From NCBI GenBank assembly GCA_902776515.1, contig CACYQE010000050.1, positions 1 through 7,028 of the forward strand: a DNA stretch of 7,028 nt, given 5' to 3'. This DNA comes from an uncultured Pseudomonadota bacterium (GTDB lineage: Bacteria; Pseudomonadota; Alphaproteobacteria; Rs-D84). Below the pieces are notes generated by a model that saw nothing but the letters and a program-made list of their open reading frames with translations, was not told the origin of the DNA and ran no database searches. A program made the position numbers and the translations under genes. This document shows positions 1 to 6,053 of this stretch, in pieces (the stretch's first letter is position 1; each line of letters starts with the position of its first letter).

Positions 1-19
1 ACACGGCATTTTGCCGTGT
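1..19 (-). terminator. Hairpin terminator downstream of tRNA-Arg
   Basis: Bases 1-8 (acacggca) and 12-19 (tgccgtgt) form a perfect 8-bp stem around a 3-base loop. The hairpin lies 10 bases beyond the CCA end of the tRNA on the minus strand. Any T-tract for that direction would lie outside the window. On the plus strand the hairpin is followed by a T-rich stretch (20-29), so it could also end a plus-strand transcript arriving from the left. It is best read as a candidate bidirectional terminator. Confidence 0.6.
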
Positions 20-29
20 TGTTTTATTC

Positions 30-106
30 TGGCGCACCCAGAAGGATTCGAACCCTCAGTCTTCTGATCCGTAGTCAGACGCTTTATCCAGTTGAGCTAT
101 GGGTGC
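30..106 (-). tRNA. tRNA-Arg (anticodon ACG)
   Basis: The reverse complement reads as a complete 77-base tRNA with a genome-encoded CCA end. The acceptor stem pairs GCACCCA (100-106) with TGGGTGC (34-40), followed by discriminator G (33) and CCA (30-32). The T arm carries the standard GGTTCGAATCC. The anticodon arm has stem TCTGA/TCAGA around loop CTACGGA, giving anticodon ACG at 70-72. This is the usual bacterial tRNA-Arg that reads CGU, CGC and CGA after A34 is deaminated to inosine by TadA. The D arm contains AGCTCAACTGGATAAAGC. A candidate promoter lies just upstream and a hairpin just downstream, so it is probably a single-gene transcript. Confidence 0.97.
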
Positions 107-116
107 AACGGACACT

Positions 117-144
117 ATTTTATACCAATTATTTTCAATTGCAA
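117..144 (-). promoter_or_regulatory. Candidate sigma70 promoter of tRNA-Arg
   Basis: On the minus strand, TTGCAA (139-144) is followed after 16 bases by TAAAAT (117-122). That places the start of transcription near 110, a few bases before the mature tRNA 5' end at 106. The -35 hexamer is its own reverse complement and is also the best -35 candidate for the promoter facing the other way. Assignment is by motif and spacing only. Confidence 0.5.
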
Positions 145-167
145 GAAAAAACTATTTTTTATATAAT
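139..167 (+). promoter_or_regulatory. Candidate sigma70 promoter of the methyltransferase gene
   Basis: TTGCAA (139-144) and a perfect TATAAT (162-167) are separated by 17 bases, the optimal sigma70 spacing. Transcription would begin near 174, leaving a leader of about 20 bases that contains the AAAGGG ribosome site at 178-183. Confidence 0.6.
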
Positions 168-193
168 ATACCCGCGTAAAGGGATATGCATCT

Positions 194-781
194 ATGTCTT
201 ATAACCTGTTTTTAATTTTTCTGGTTTTATTATCTTTATTTGAAGTATCGGTACTGGTTTACATTGGCGAAAGGCTTTATTCCGTATGTATAAAAAAACA
301 GTACCCGGCCGTATCGTGCCGTAATCGGCACATATACGCCATAGCAACAGAATTAAAAAAACATTATCCAAATATGAAAACCGCGGTTGACATCGGTTCT
401 GGGTTTGGACGGTTGGCACGTGGTATCGCGAAAAAAACCGATTTACAGGTTTTGGCAATTGAAAATATGCCAATCAGTATATGTGTTGCGAAATTTATGA
501 ACTTTGTAACGAACACAAAAAAGGTAAATTTTATTTATACAGATGCTTTTGAATATATCGCAAAATCAAACAAAAAATTTGATATAGGTTTTGCGTATCT
601 GGGGCCTGGAATGAACGGACGTTTGTGTGAAATCAGGTCACATTTTCGCATATTGATAACACTGGATGCGGAAATTCCTGGATTAACCCCAACACGCATC
701 ATAGATGTCCCAGGCGGCTGTACAAATTATCACCACCTTGGCAAATTCCCAAACAGGTTGTTTATATACGAAACAAAGTAA
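194..781 (+). CDS. Membrane-anchored class I SAM-dependent methyltransferase
   Basis: A 195-residue protein with a hydrophobic N-terminal segment (about residues 4-24) that probably anchors it in the inner membrane, followed by a small Rossmann-type methyltransferase domain. The SAM-binding glycine motif is visible as VDIGSGFGR (65-73). An acidic residue ends the second strand (E90 in VLAIEN), and D117 in YTDAF fits the adenine-contacting position. FDIGFAYLGPGM (129-140) occupies the place of the catalytic-loop motif IV but is not a standard NPPY or DPPY, so the substrate cannot be named. The start at 194 is chosen because AAAGGG (178-183) lies 10 bases upstream and the hydrophobic segment begins there. 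The gene has its own promoter and ends at a terminator. The domain call is firm; the substrate (lipid, protein, RNA or small molecule) is unknown. Confidence 0.75.
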   Translation: MSYNLFLIFLVLLSLFEVSVLVYIGERLYSVCIKKQYPAVSCRNRHIYAIATELKKHYPNMKTAVDIGSGFGRLARGIAKKTDLQVLAIENMPISICVAKFMNFVTNTKKVNFIYTDAFEYIAKSNKKFDIGFAYLGPGMNGRLCEIRSHFRILITLDAEIPGLTPTRIIDVPGGCTNYHHLGKFPNRLFIYETK

Positions 782-791
782 ACCAACAAGA

Positions 792-821
792 AACGCCCAA
801 ACGGGCGTTCTTTTATTTTTT
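792..821 (+). terminator. Intrinsic terminator between convergent genes
   Basis: AACGCCC (792-798) pairs perfectly with GGGCGTT (803-809) around loop AAAC and is followed by a T-rich run (811-821), a classic rho-independent terminator for the methyltransferase gene. The secG stop codon (813-815, minus strand) lies inside the T-run, and in that direction the same stem is followed by a moderately T-rich stretch. It therefore probably ends the lepB-rnc-secG transcript too. Confidence 0.9.
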
Positions 822-1175
822 ATCAACCTTGACCGGTTCGGCCGGCGTATCATTTTTTGTCGTGGCCGGTGCATCAGCTTTTTCCGCTGGGGCTTCTTGC
901 TGAATTAAATTCTGATGTAAATCCGTCTGGTCTGGGGCAACGCTCGTTTTAGAAGAAACCAACGCCAATGCCGCACACAACACAAAAAATACAACCGCCA
1001 ACCACGCAGTCAATTTAGTTAAAAAGTTTCCCGCCGCTGCACCAGTTAATGCACCACCAAACATAGATGCCGCCGCAGACCCGGACATACCACTGCCCTC
1101 GGACTTTTGTAACAAAATCAGTCCAGTCATAAAAACTGCTACGATAATTAACAAAACTAATAAAACAGAAAACAT
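813..1175 (-). CDS. secG: Protein translocase subunit SecG
   Basis: A 120-residue SecG, the small auxiliary subunit of the SecYEG channel that supports SecA-driven protein export across the inner membrane. The two family transmembrane helices are visible at about residues 1-22 and 52-73. Between them is the typical glycine-rich loop, beginning LLQKSEGSGMSGSAAASMFGG (21-41), with LLQ and the GxGM-type turn. The C-terminal tail (about 75-120) is hydrophilic and rich in Ala, Pro, Glu and Lys, as in many alphaproteobacterial SecG proteins. The start codon is preceded by AAAGGA (1182-1187) six bases upstream. It is the last gene of the lepB-rnc-secG unit, 43 bases after rnc, with no convincing promoter in that gap. 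Confidence 0.93.
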   Translation of the reverse strand: MFSVLLVLLIIVAVFMTGLILLQKSEGSGMSGSAAASMFGGALTGAAAGNFLTKLTAWLAVVFFVLCAALALVSSKTSVAPDQTDLHQNLIQQEAPAEKADAPATTKNDTPAEPVKVDKK

Positions 1176-1218
1176 TTTAAATCCTTTGATTTTTCAATCG
1201 ATTGTAATTATTCAAAAA

Positions 1219-1848
1219 CTAAATTGCAAGTTTTTTCAACAACTCACCCGCCGCCGCAATTTCAGCCGCCTTTTTTGACGTTCCCGACCCCGTGGCAGAT
1301 TCACCCATCGCAGTAACAGATACAGTAAACACCGGGTTATGCGATGCCCCGGAACACCCAAGACATTCATACACCGGCAAACCGCCACTGGTATGTTTTT
1401 GAACCAACTCTTGCAGTGCGGTCTTGGCATCTTTTGGGGCACGCTTGTCCGCCGCCGCCAAATCAGACCAAATATCAACAATCAAAGTGCGTGCCGCTTC
1501 AAATCCACCATCAAAAAAGATTGCACCAAATACGGCCTCCATCGCATTGGCCAATGTGTGCCTTACACGTCCGCCGGTTAAATGACCATGATGTAACGAT
1601 TTGTCCAAACCAATACTTATCGCAACATCAGCCAATGTATCCGTTGAAACCAAAAACGCATGTCGCCGTGCTAATTCACCCTCGCTCTCGTTCGGGAACA
1701 TTTCATAAAGCAAGCGTGCAACCGACAACCCCAAAACACGGTCACCAACAAATTCCAATCGTTCGTTATTATGCTCGGAATTAATGCCACTTTGGGTCAA
1801 TGCCAAATCCAGCAAAGATTTATCTTTAAATTCGTAATTTAAATTCAT
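1219..1848 (-). CDS. rnc: Ribonuclease III
   Basis: A 209-residue RNase III, which cuts double-stranded RNA in rRNA precursors and in structured or antisense-paired mRNAs. The catalytic domain (about residues 3-135) holds the family signature NERLEFVGDRVLGL (28-41), giving metal-site residues E29, E32 and D36 equivalent to E. coli E38, E41 and D45. The second acidic cluster reads LANAMEAVFGAIFFDGG (99-115): E104 matches E. coli E117, but Asn101 stands where E. coli has D114. The double-stranded-RNA-binding domain follows (about 142-208) and ends in the usual SKKAAE block (191-196). The start lies 3 bases after the lepB stop, with only a weak GGGG upstream, so translation is probably coupled to lepB. 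It ends in TAG, the only non-TAA stop here. The order lepB-rnc is typical of Alphaproteobacteria, but era is not next. Confidence 0.96.
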   Translation of the reverse strand: MNLNYEFKDKSLLDLALTQSGINSEHNNERLEFVGDRVLGLSVARLLYEMFPNESEGELARRHAFLVSTDTLADVAISIGLDKSLHHGHLTGGRVRHTLANAMEAVFGAIFFDGGFEAARTLIVDIWSDLAAADKRAPKDAKTALQELVQKHTSGGLPVYECLGCSGASHNPVFTVSVTAMGESATGSGTSKKAAEIAAAGELLKKLAI

Positions 1849-1851
1849 AAT

Positions 1852-2730
1852 TTATTTTATCCCCATTCCAAATCTGTTCCAACGAAGTTTTGCCCCCCAA
1901 TTCCACACGGCCAACAAAGGTGCCGCATAGTTATGAGAATACCACACGAACCAAACACGCCCCAAAACATTGTCCATTGGAACAAAACCGACATCAGCAC
2001 GACTGTCATTACTGTTATCACGGTTATCCCCCATAAAGAACAAATGCTTTTCCGGAACAGTAAACACCGGCGTATTATCCAAATGTTCTTTATCAGACAT
2101 CTCTATAATGTTGTGTTCTATACCGTTGGGCAAAATTTCGGTATATTCGGTTGCATGAAACACACCGCACATTCCGTTATACATTCTGCAATCTTTATCA
2201 CTTTTGTATTCTATTGTATAATCGAATACAGCGGGACTGTTATCGACAAAAATCTTGTTACCTTTGATAACCATATTTTCATTATAATACCCAATTGAAC
2301 GCAACGAACGTGGCAAAACAGCAACGACATAAGGACGCGGATTTGTGCGTTCTACCATTTTACCGTTGATATGCAAACGCCCATCAATCATTTGAATTGT
2401 GTCGCCCGGTTTTCCAATCAAACGTTTGACATAATCCTGGGATTCGTTAACAGGATTACGGAAAACGATAACATCGCCAATTTTCGGTTCTGATTTAAAG
2501 AAACGACCATTCCACAATTTCCACGACCCAAAAGGAAACGAATAACGCGAATAACCATACGACCATTTTTGCACAAAGATATGATCACCTATGTGCAAAG
2601 TTGGAATCATCGACCCAGACGGTATATTAAAAGGTTCCAACAATAAACTGCGAAAAACAATTGCGATTAGCACACCATAAAACAATGTATCAAACCATTC
2701 GCGTGCAGTGTTTTTATGTTTACCAGACAT
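1852..2730 (-). CDS. lepB: Signal peptidase I
   Basis: A 292-residue S26-family type I signal peptidase that removes signal peptides from exported proteins on the outer face of the inner membrane. One N-terminal transmembrane helix (about residues 14-33) is followed by box B, PSGSMIPTL (37-45), with nucleophile Ser40. Box D, DYVKRLIGKPGD (99-110), supplies the general base Lys102. Box E is FFMGDNRDNSNDSR (231-244). C181 and C188 sit in the extracytoplasmic beta-domain at about the place of the E. coli LepB disulfide pair. The start is supported by AAAGGA (2737-2742) six bases upstream. It is the first gene of an operon with rnc and secG and diverges from comM. Likely clients include the outer-membrane protein at 4340-5293 and the Cys-rich protein at 6232-6855. 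Confidence 0.97.
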   Translation of the reverse strand: MSGKHKNTAREWFDTLFYGVLIAIVFRSLLLEPFNIPSGSMIPTLHIGDHIFVQKWSYGYSRYSFPFGSWKLWNGRFFKSEPKIGDVIVFRNPVNESQDYVKRLIGKPGDTIQMIDGRLHINGKMVERTNPRPYVVAVLPRSLRSIGYYNENMVIKGNKIFVDNSPAVFDYTIEYKSDKDCRMYNGMCGVFHATEYTEILPNGIEHNIIEMSDKEHLDNTPVFTVPEKHLFFMGDNRDNSNDSRADVGFVPMDNVLGRVWFVWYSHNYAAPLLAVWNWGAKLRWNRFGMGIK

Positions 2731-2770
2731 AACTTTTCCTTTCTTTAATTATGTAAACCCAGACGACATT

Positions 2771-2803
2771 TTATAACTTGAATTTATTCTGTGCAAGTTA
2801 TAA
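2771..2803. repeat. Perfect 10-bp inverted repeat in the lepB/comM divergent promoter
   Basis: TTATAACTTG (2771-2780) and CAAGTTATAA (2794-2803) are exact reverse complements separated by 13 bases. The right arm overlaps the TATAAT -10 box for comM. The left arm provides a TATAAA-like -10 box for lepB on the minus strand. The pattern could be an operator for a dimeric regulator, two mirror-image promoters, or both. No regulator gene is visible in the window. Confidence 0.6.
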
Positions 2804-2804
2804 T
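2778..2804 (+). promoter_or_regulatory. Candidate comM promoter with start next to ATG
   Basis: A perfect TATAAT (2799-2804) lies 9 bases before the comM ATG at 2814. The best -35 candidate, TTGAAT (2778-2783), leaves a short 15-base spacer. A transcript starting about 7 bases after the -10 box would begin near 2811, giving an essentially leaderless mRNA. This agrees with the absence of a ribosome site. Confidence 0.5.
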
Positions 2805-2813
2805 ATCACAAAC

Positions 2814-4343
2814 ATGATTTCTTTAAATTCTATTATCTTTAACGGTATGGATGCGACCAAGATTGATGTCCAGGTTCAAATTTCCGCCGGATTGTCCAAG
2901 CCTGAATTTAATATTATTGGGTTGGCCGACCGTGCGGTCAAAGAATCTGCCGAACGAATTAGAAATGTTTTATCTGCGTTGGGGTTGCAATTACCCCCAA
3001 AACGTTTAACGGTAAACTTGTCGCCTGCGGATGTCGAAAAAAGCGGTGCACATTTTGATTTACCTATTTTATGTGGAATACTCTGTGCTTTTGATGTGTT
3101 ACCAGAAAAAGAATTATCTAAATACATTATTATTGGCGAAGTCGGATTAAACGGTGCAATTGTAAAAACCAACGGTGTTTTACCGGCAAGTGTTTGGGCA
3201 AACAAAAATAATCTTGGGATAATTTGTCCCGGCGACCAAGGTGCCGAAGCCCGATGGGCGGGACACGACAATGTTTTGGCACCTTTTCATGTGTTGGAAT
3301 TAATTAACCATTTTAATGGCAAATCGCCCTTGGCTGTTCCTGACATGGTTACACCACAACAAAAACTGAATACGTCCGCTGATATGTCCGAAGTTCACGG
3401 CCAGGCGGCCGCCAAACGTGCGTTGGAAATCGCGGCGGCGGGTGGACACGCAATGTTGATGGTTGGTCCCCCGGGGTCCGGGAAAACAATGTTGGCATCC
3501 AGATTACCAACAATTATGCCCGAAATGACACCCGATGAAATTTTAGAAACTTCTATTATATATTCTATCGCGGGGCAACTGGATAATAAAACGTTAATGT
3601 CACAACGCCCTTTCCGCAGTGTTCATCATACATCCAGTCCGGTTTCTTTGGCGGGTGGTGGTTCTGATGCACGTCCCGGGGAAATATCGTTGGCACATAA
3701 TGGCGTTTTGTTTTTGGATGAATTACCGGAATTTAATCGTGCAACATTGGAAATTTTACGTCAACCAATGGAATCCGGCAAAATTATGATTTCACGGGCC
3801 CGCCGGAATGCGACATACCCCGCCAGATTCCAATTGATTGCTGCAATGAACCCATGTCCGTGTGGTCATCTTGGGAACGCTGCACTTTCTTGTTCAAAAG
3901 CCCCCCGTTGTGCCGAAGCATATCAAAACAAAATCTCTGGACCGTTACTGGACCGTATTGATTTACACGTTGATGTTGACCCGGTAAATCCATGGGAAAT
4001 GAAAACCAAGGACACAACTCCATCCGAAACAAGTGCGGAAATTAGAAATCGTGTAATTGCGGCACGCAATATTCAAATTGCACGCCAAGGACGTGTTAAC
4101 GCGTTGCTGGACGGTGCAGATTTGGAAAAATATGCAAAACTGAATGATGAATTAACAGAATTTTTGAATATGGCGGCCGAAAAAATGGGTATGTCCGCCC
4201 GCGGATATAATCGCATAAAACGCATTGCCCGCACAATCGCTGATTTACGCGGTGCCCCAAATGTTGAAATGTCCGATTTAACCGAGGCTTTATCATATCG
4301 CCCGATAAATCGTGGTAAATATGGTGTGAAAAACGGTCATTAA
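2814..4343 (+). CDS. comM: ComM/YifB-family AAA+ ATPase (Mg-chelatase-like)
   Basis: A 509-residue protein of the YifB/ComM family; ComM is a hexameric helicase that promotes branch migration when transformed DNA is integrated. The N-terminal ChlI-like fold spans about residues 8-160 (early motif GLADRAVKESAERIRN, 37-52). The Mg-chelatase-type AAA+ domain has Walker A GPPGSGKT (218-225), family motif RPFRSVHHTSS (265-275) and Walker B LFLDELPEF (299-307). A Cys cluster follows (C348, C350, C360, C366; NPCPCG and CSKAPRC), then LLDRIDLHV (378-386) and the C-terminal helical domain (about 400-500). I chose ATG 2814 over an in-frame TTG at 2778 because the family begins close to this Met and the upstream codons overlap the promoter. 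No Shine-Dalgarno is present. The stop overlaps the convergent gene's stop. Confidence 0.95.
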   Translation: MISLNSIIFNGMDATKIDVQVQISAGLSKPEFNIIGLADRAVKESAERIRNVLSALGLQLPPKRLTVNLSPADVEKSGAHFDLPILCGILCAFDVLPEKELSKYIIIGEVGLNGAIVKTNGVLPASVWANKNNLGIICPGDQGAEARWAGHDNVLAPFHVLELINHFNGKSPLAVPDMVTPQQKLNTSADMSEVHGQAAAKRALEIAAAGGHAMLMVGPPGSGKTMLASRLPTIMPEMTPDEILETSIIYSIAGQLDNKTLMSQRPFRSVHHTSSPVSLAGGGSDARPGEISLAHNGVLFLDELPEFNRATLEILRQPMESGKIMISRARRNATYPARFQLIAAMNPCPCGHLGNAALSCSKAPRCAEAYQNKISGPLLDRIDLHVDVDPVNPWEMKTKDTTPSETSAEIRNRVIAARNIQIARQGRVNALLDGADLEKYAKLNDELTEFLNMAAEKMGMSARGYNRIKRIARTIADLRGAPNVEMSDLTEALSYRPINRGKYGVKNGH

Positions 4344-5293
4344 AATTCAAATCTGACACCAACATTTATATTGGTATAGAACAAATCTTTGGCACTGAAC
4401 AAATCCATATTTCTTGTGTCCGTGGAATTGGTTAATACGTATTTAACACGTGGTATGTATGCCAACCGTGCACCGATGTCCAAGAATAAGTATTCTTTCA
4501 ATCCGTATGAAAAACCAAGCGACGCCAAACCCGCAACATTAACAGAATTTGTTTTTGATTGATAAAATTGTATTATGCCCGTGCTGTTATCGCCAAAATT
4601 TGTTAAATCGCCGGCCGAAGACAAATCACCCCACGGGTCAGCCAAATTTAAAACAGTTTCACTGTCAGCGTATCCAATACCCAAACCAACATACGGTATC
4701 ATCTTATATAAAGGCTTTTGAAAACCTTCAAAGAAATCATAAAACGCCATGACACTTATAATATCCGAAGACACTGTAGACTGGGCACTGCCACTTTCAA
4801 CATTGATGGTCTCACCACTGGTCAAGTTCATATTTCCCTTGAACAAAGGTGATTCGTTATAATCTATCTTGGAAAAATGATCCCACCCCAATTCGACACG
4901 CCATTGTGGTTTATCCGGGAACAAAAAACCAATACTGGCACCCGCGGTAAATGAATACCCAGAAAGGTCTTTATTTAACCCCACATCACCCAATTCACCG
5001 GTCCCGACATATACAAAATCGTTACAGTTTGTGCAATCTTCGTATTGTGCGGCGGATATAACCTCGCCCGTGTCATAATTCGCATAATACCCAGACACCA
5101 CGGACCCAACATCATTTTGCATTTTGGCCCAGGCAAAAGTTGCACCGCCACGCAAAGAAAACGTGGTCCGCGAACCATCGTCATACGCACGCGGGTTATA
5201 TGTATATTCACCAGAATATTGCCACCCGGCATTCGCCGTGCCAACATTAAGTGCGATTAAACCAAACAAAATGTATGATAACCTACTTCTCAT
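4340..5293 (-). CDS. Exported outer-membrane beta-barrel protein
   Basis: A 317-residue protein with a cleavable signal peptide (two N-terminal Arg, hydrophobic core about residues 6-18, probable cleavage after TANA at 22). The mature part alternates short amphipathic strands with polar, Gly/Asn/Ser/Asp-rich loops. It ends in NVGVRFEF, whose last Phe and alternating hydrophobic residues form the beta-signal read by the BAM complex. PYVGLGIGYAD (200-210) resembles the motif of small OmpA-like/Surface_Ag_2 (P44/Msp2-type) barrels of Alphaproteobacteria, so that family is the likeliest, though not certain. C87 and C90 form a CxxC in a predicted surface loop. The only plausible start has an extended -10 (TGATATAAT) 7 bases before ATG and no ribosome site, suggesting a leaderless mRNA. 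A role in pores, adhesion or immune contact cannot be told apart here. Confidence 0.85.
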   Translation of the reverse strand: MRSRLSYILFGLIALNVGTANAGWQYSGEYTYNPRAYDDGSRTTFSLRGGATFAWAKMQNDVGSVVSGYYANYDTGEVISAAQYEDCTNCNDFVYVGTGELGDVGLNKDLSGYSFTAGASIGFLFPDKPQWRVELGWDHFSKIDYNESPLFKGNMNLTSGETINVESGSAQSTVSSDIISVMAFYDFFEGFQKPLYKMIPYVGLGIGYADSETVLNLADPWGDLSSAGDLTNFGDNSTGIIQFYQSKTNSVNVAGLASLGFSYGLKEYLFLDIGARLAYIPRVKYVLTNSTDTRNMDLFSAKDLFYTNINVGVRFEF

Positions 5294-5300
5294 ACCGGTT

Positions 5301-5309
5301 ATTATATCA
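5301..5309 (-). promoter_or_regulatory. Extended -10 promoter of the outer-membrane protein gene
   Basis: On the minus strand, TGA is joined directly to a perfect TATAAT (5301-5306), an extended -10 element that does not need a good -35. The region 17 bases further upstream is a T-run. The -10 box ends 7 bases before the ATG at 5293, so transcription should begin at or next to the start codon. Confidence 0.6.
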
Positions 5310-5330
5310 CAAAAATCACATAAAAAAAAC

Positions 5331-5359
5331 TTAAAAACAAATTTTTTTTATGATAAAAT
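5331..5359 (+). promoter_or_regulatory. Candidate promoter of the antiporter gene
   Basis: TTAAAA (5331-5336) and TAAAAT (5354-5359) are separated by 17 bases. The -10 box ends 7 bases before ATG 5367 and no ribosome site intervenes. TATGAT (5349-5354) is an overlapping alternative. The context again suggests a leaderless transcript, divergent from the outer-membrane protein promoter. Confidence 0.4.
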
Positions 5360-5366
5360 ACATAAC

Positions 5367-6053
5367 ATGCTAATAACTATGATTTTCTTATTAATTGTTG
5401 GTTTTGCTTTGTTGGTCAAAGGTGCCGATGTGTTCGTTGATGGTGCGGTAAATATTGCCCACCGTTTTGGCATTCCAACTATTATAATCGGGACAACAAT
5501 TGTTGCTATTGGAACCAGTGCACCCGAGGCAGCCATCAGTATTGCCGCTGCGATAAAAAATGCTGATGGTGTTTCGATTGGCAACGTAATAGGCAGCAAT
5601 ATCACAAACATATTGTTAATATTAGGATTGACGGCAACAATTGCTGCATTACCAATACATAAAAACACACGAAAATACGAAATACCTTTTGTTGGGTTTA
5701 TTACACTGTTGCTGTGTTTGTTTGGGTTTTATTTCGGCGAAATTTCAAGACCTGTGGCGGGCATATTATTCGGTTTATTTATTGCATTTATGGCATACAT
5801 GATTGTATCGGCACGAAACGGAAATACAGAACCAGTTGAAGTAAAAAGTATGTCTGTAACAAAAACGATACTGATGCTGGTCATTGGTATTGCCGCACTG
5901 ATTTTAGGCAGTAATTTAACAGTCGATTCTGCGGTTGATATATCACATCACTTTGGTGTATCTGACCGTGTTATTGGGTTGACATTAATTGCACTGGGGA
6001 CCAGTTTGCCGGAATTGGTTGTGTGCATTGCCGCCGCATTAAAAAAACAGTAA
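5367..6053 (+). CDS. Calcium/sodium antiporter, C-terminally truncated
   Basis: A 228-residue reading frame of the bacterial Ca2+/cation antiporter (CaCA, YrbG-like) family: inner-membrane carriers with two inverted five-helix halves that exchange Na+ or H+ for Ca2+. The first alpha repeat is complete: GTSAPEAAISI (49-59) and GNVIGSNITNILLILG (72-87). The second begins normally with VIGLTLIALGTSLPELVVCIAAALKKQ (202-228) and then hits TAA, so the second GNxxGSN ion-binding motif and the last helices are absent. Relatives are usually about 310-330 residues. The missing C-terminal tail is found directly downstream in another frame (6053-6190). The stop falls exactly at the end of the 99-bp repeat, so the truncation may be an assembly fault. 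ATG 5367 fits the family N-terminus; a longer frame from 5124 would run antisense through the neighbouring gene and is not credible. Confidence 0.85.
   Translation: MLITMIFLLIVGFALLVKGADVFVDGAVNIAHRFGIPTIIIGTTIVAIGTSAPEAAISIAAAIKNADGVSIGNVIGSNITNILLILGLTATIAALPIHKNTRKYEIPFVGFITLLLCLFGFYFGEISRPVAGILFGLFIAFMAYMIVSARNGNTEPVEVKSMSVTKTILMLVIGIAALILGSNLTVDSAVDISHHFGVSDRVIGLTLIALGTSLPELVVCIAAALKKQ
5954..6052 (+). repeat. 99-bp direct repeat, copy 1 (inside antiporter)
   Basis: This segment is identical, base for base, to 6930-7028. The left boundary is exact: base 5953 (t) differs from 6929 (g). The right boundary cannot be tested because copy 2 ends at the window end. Copy 1 encodes the start of the second alpha repeat of the antiporter. 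Its left side is continuous with the protein; its right side is where the reading frame breaks. Confidence 0.99.

Larger units (their letters stand above)
2770..2807 (-). promoter_or_regulatory. Candidate lepB operon promoter(s)
   Basis: Two minus-strand options exist. One is an extended -10, TGA followed by TATTAT (2800-2808), which overlaps the comM -10 on the other strand because TATAATA is nearly symmetric; it would give a leader of roughly 65 bases. The other is TTGCAC (2791-2796) with TATAAA (2770-2775) and a 15-base spacer, giving a leader of about 30 bases. The sequence does not decide between them. Confidence 0.4.

Noticed and set aside
1195..1204. A 10-bp palindrome CAATCGATTG between rnc and secG as an operator.
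   Set aside because: It is short, single, not near a convincing promoter, and at this length a chance palindrome is likely.
1339..1784. Long open frames antisense to rnc, lepB, comM and other genes.
   Set aside because: They mirror conserved genes on the other strand, have no plausible ribosome sites, and encode no recognisable domains; they are shadow frames.
2778..2813. A TTG start for comM at 2778 adding 12 residues.
   Set aside because: The added codons overlap the -10 box and inverted repeat, no ribosome site precedes TTG, and the family begins near the Met at 2814.
5124..5366. The antiporter frame stays open upstream to an ATG at 5124, giving a 309-residue protein.
   Set aside because: The extra residues are polar, run antisense through the start of the outer-membrane protein gene, lack similarity to the antiporter N-terminus, and cover both divergent promoters. 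ATG 5367 fits the family.
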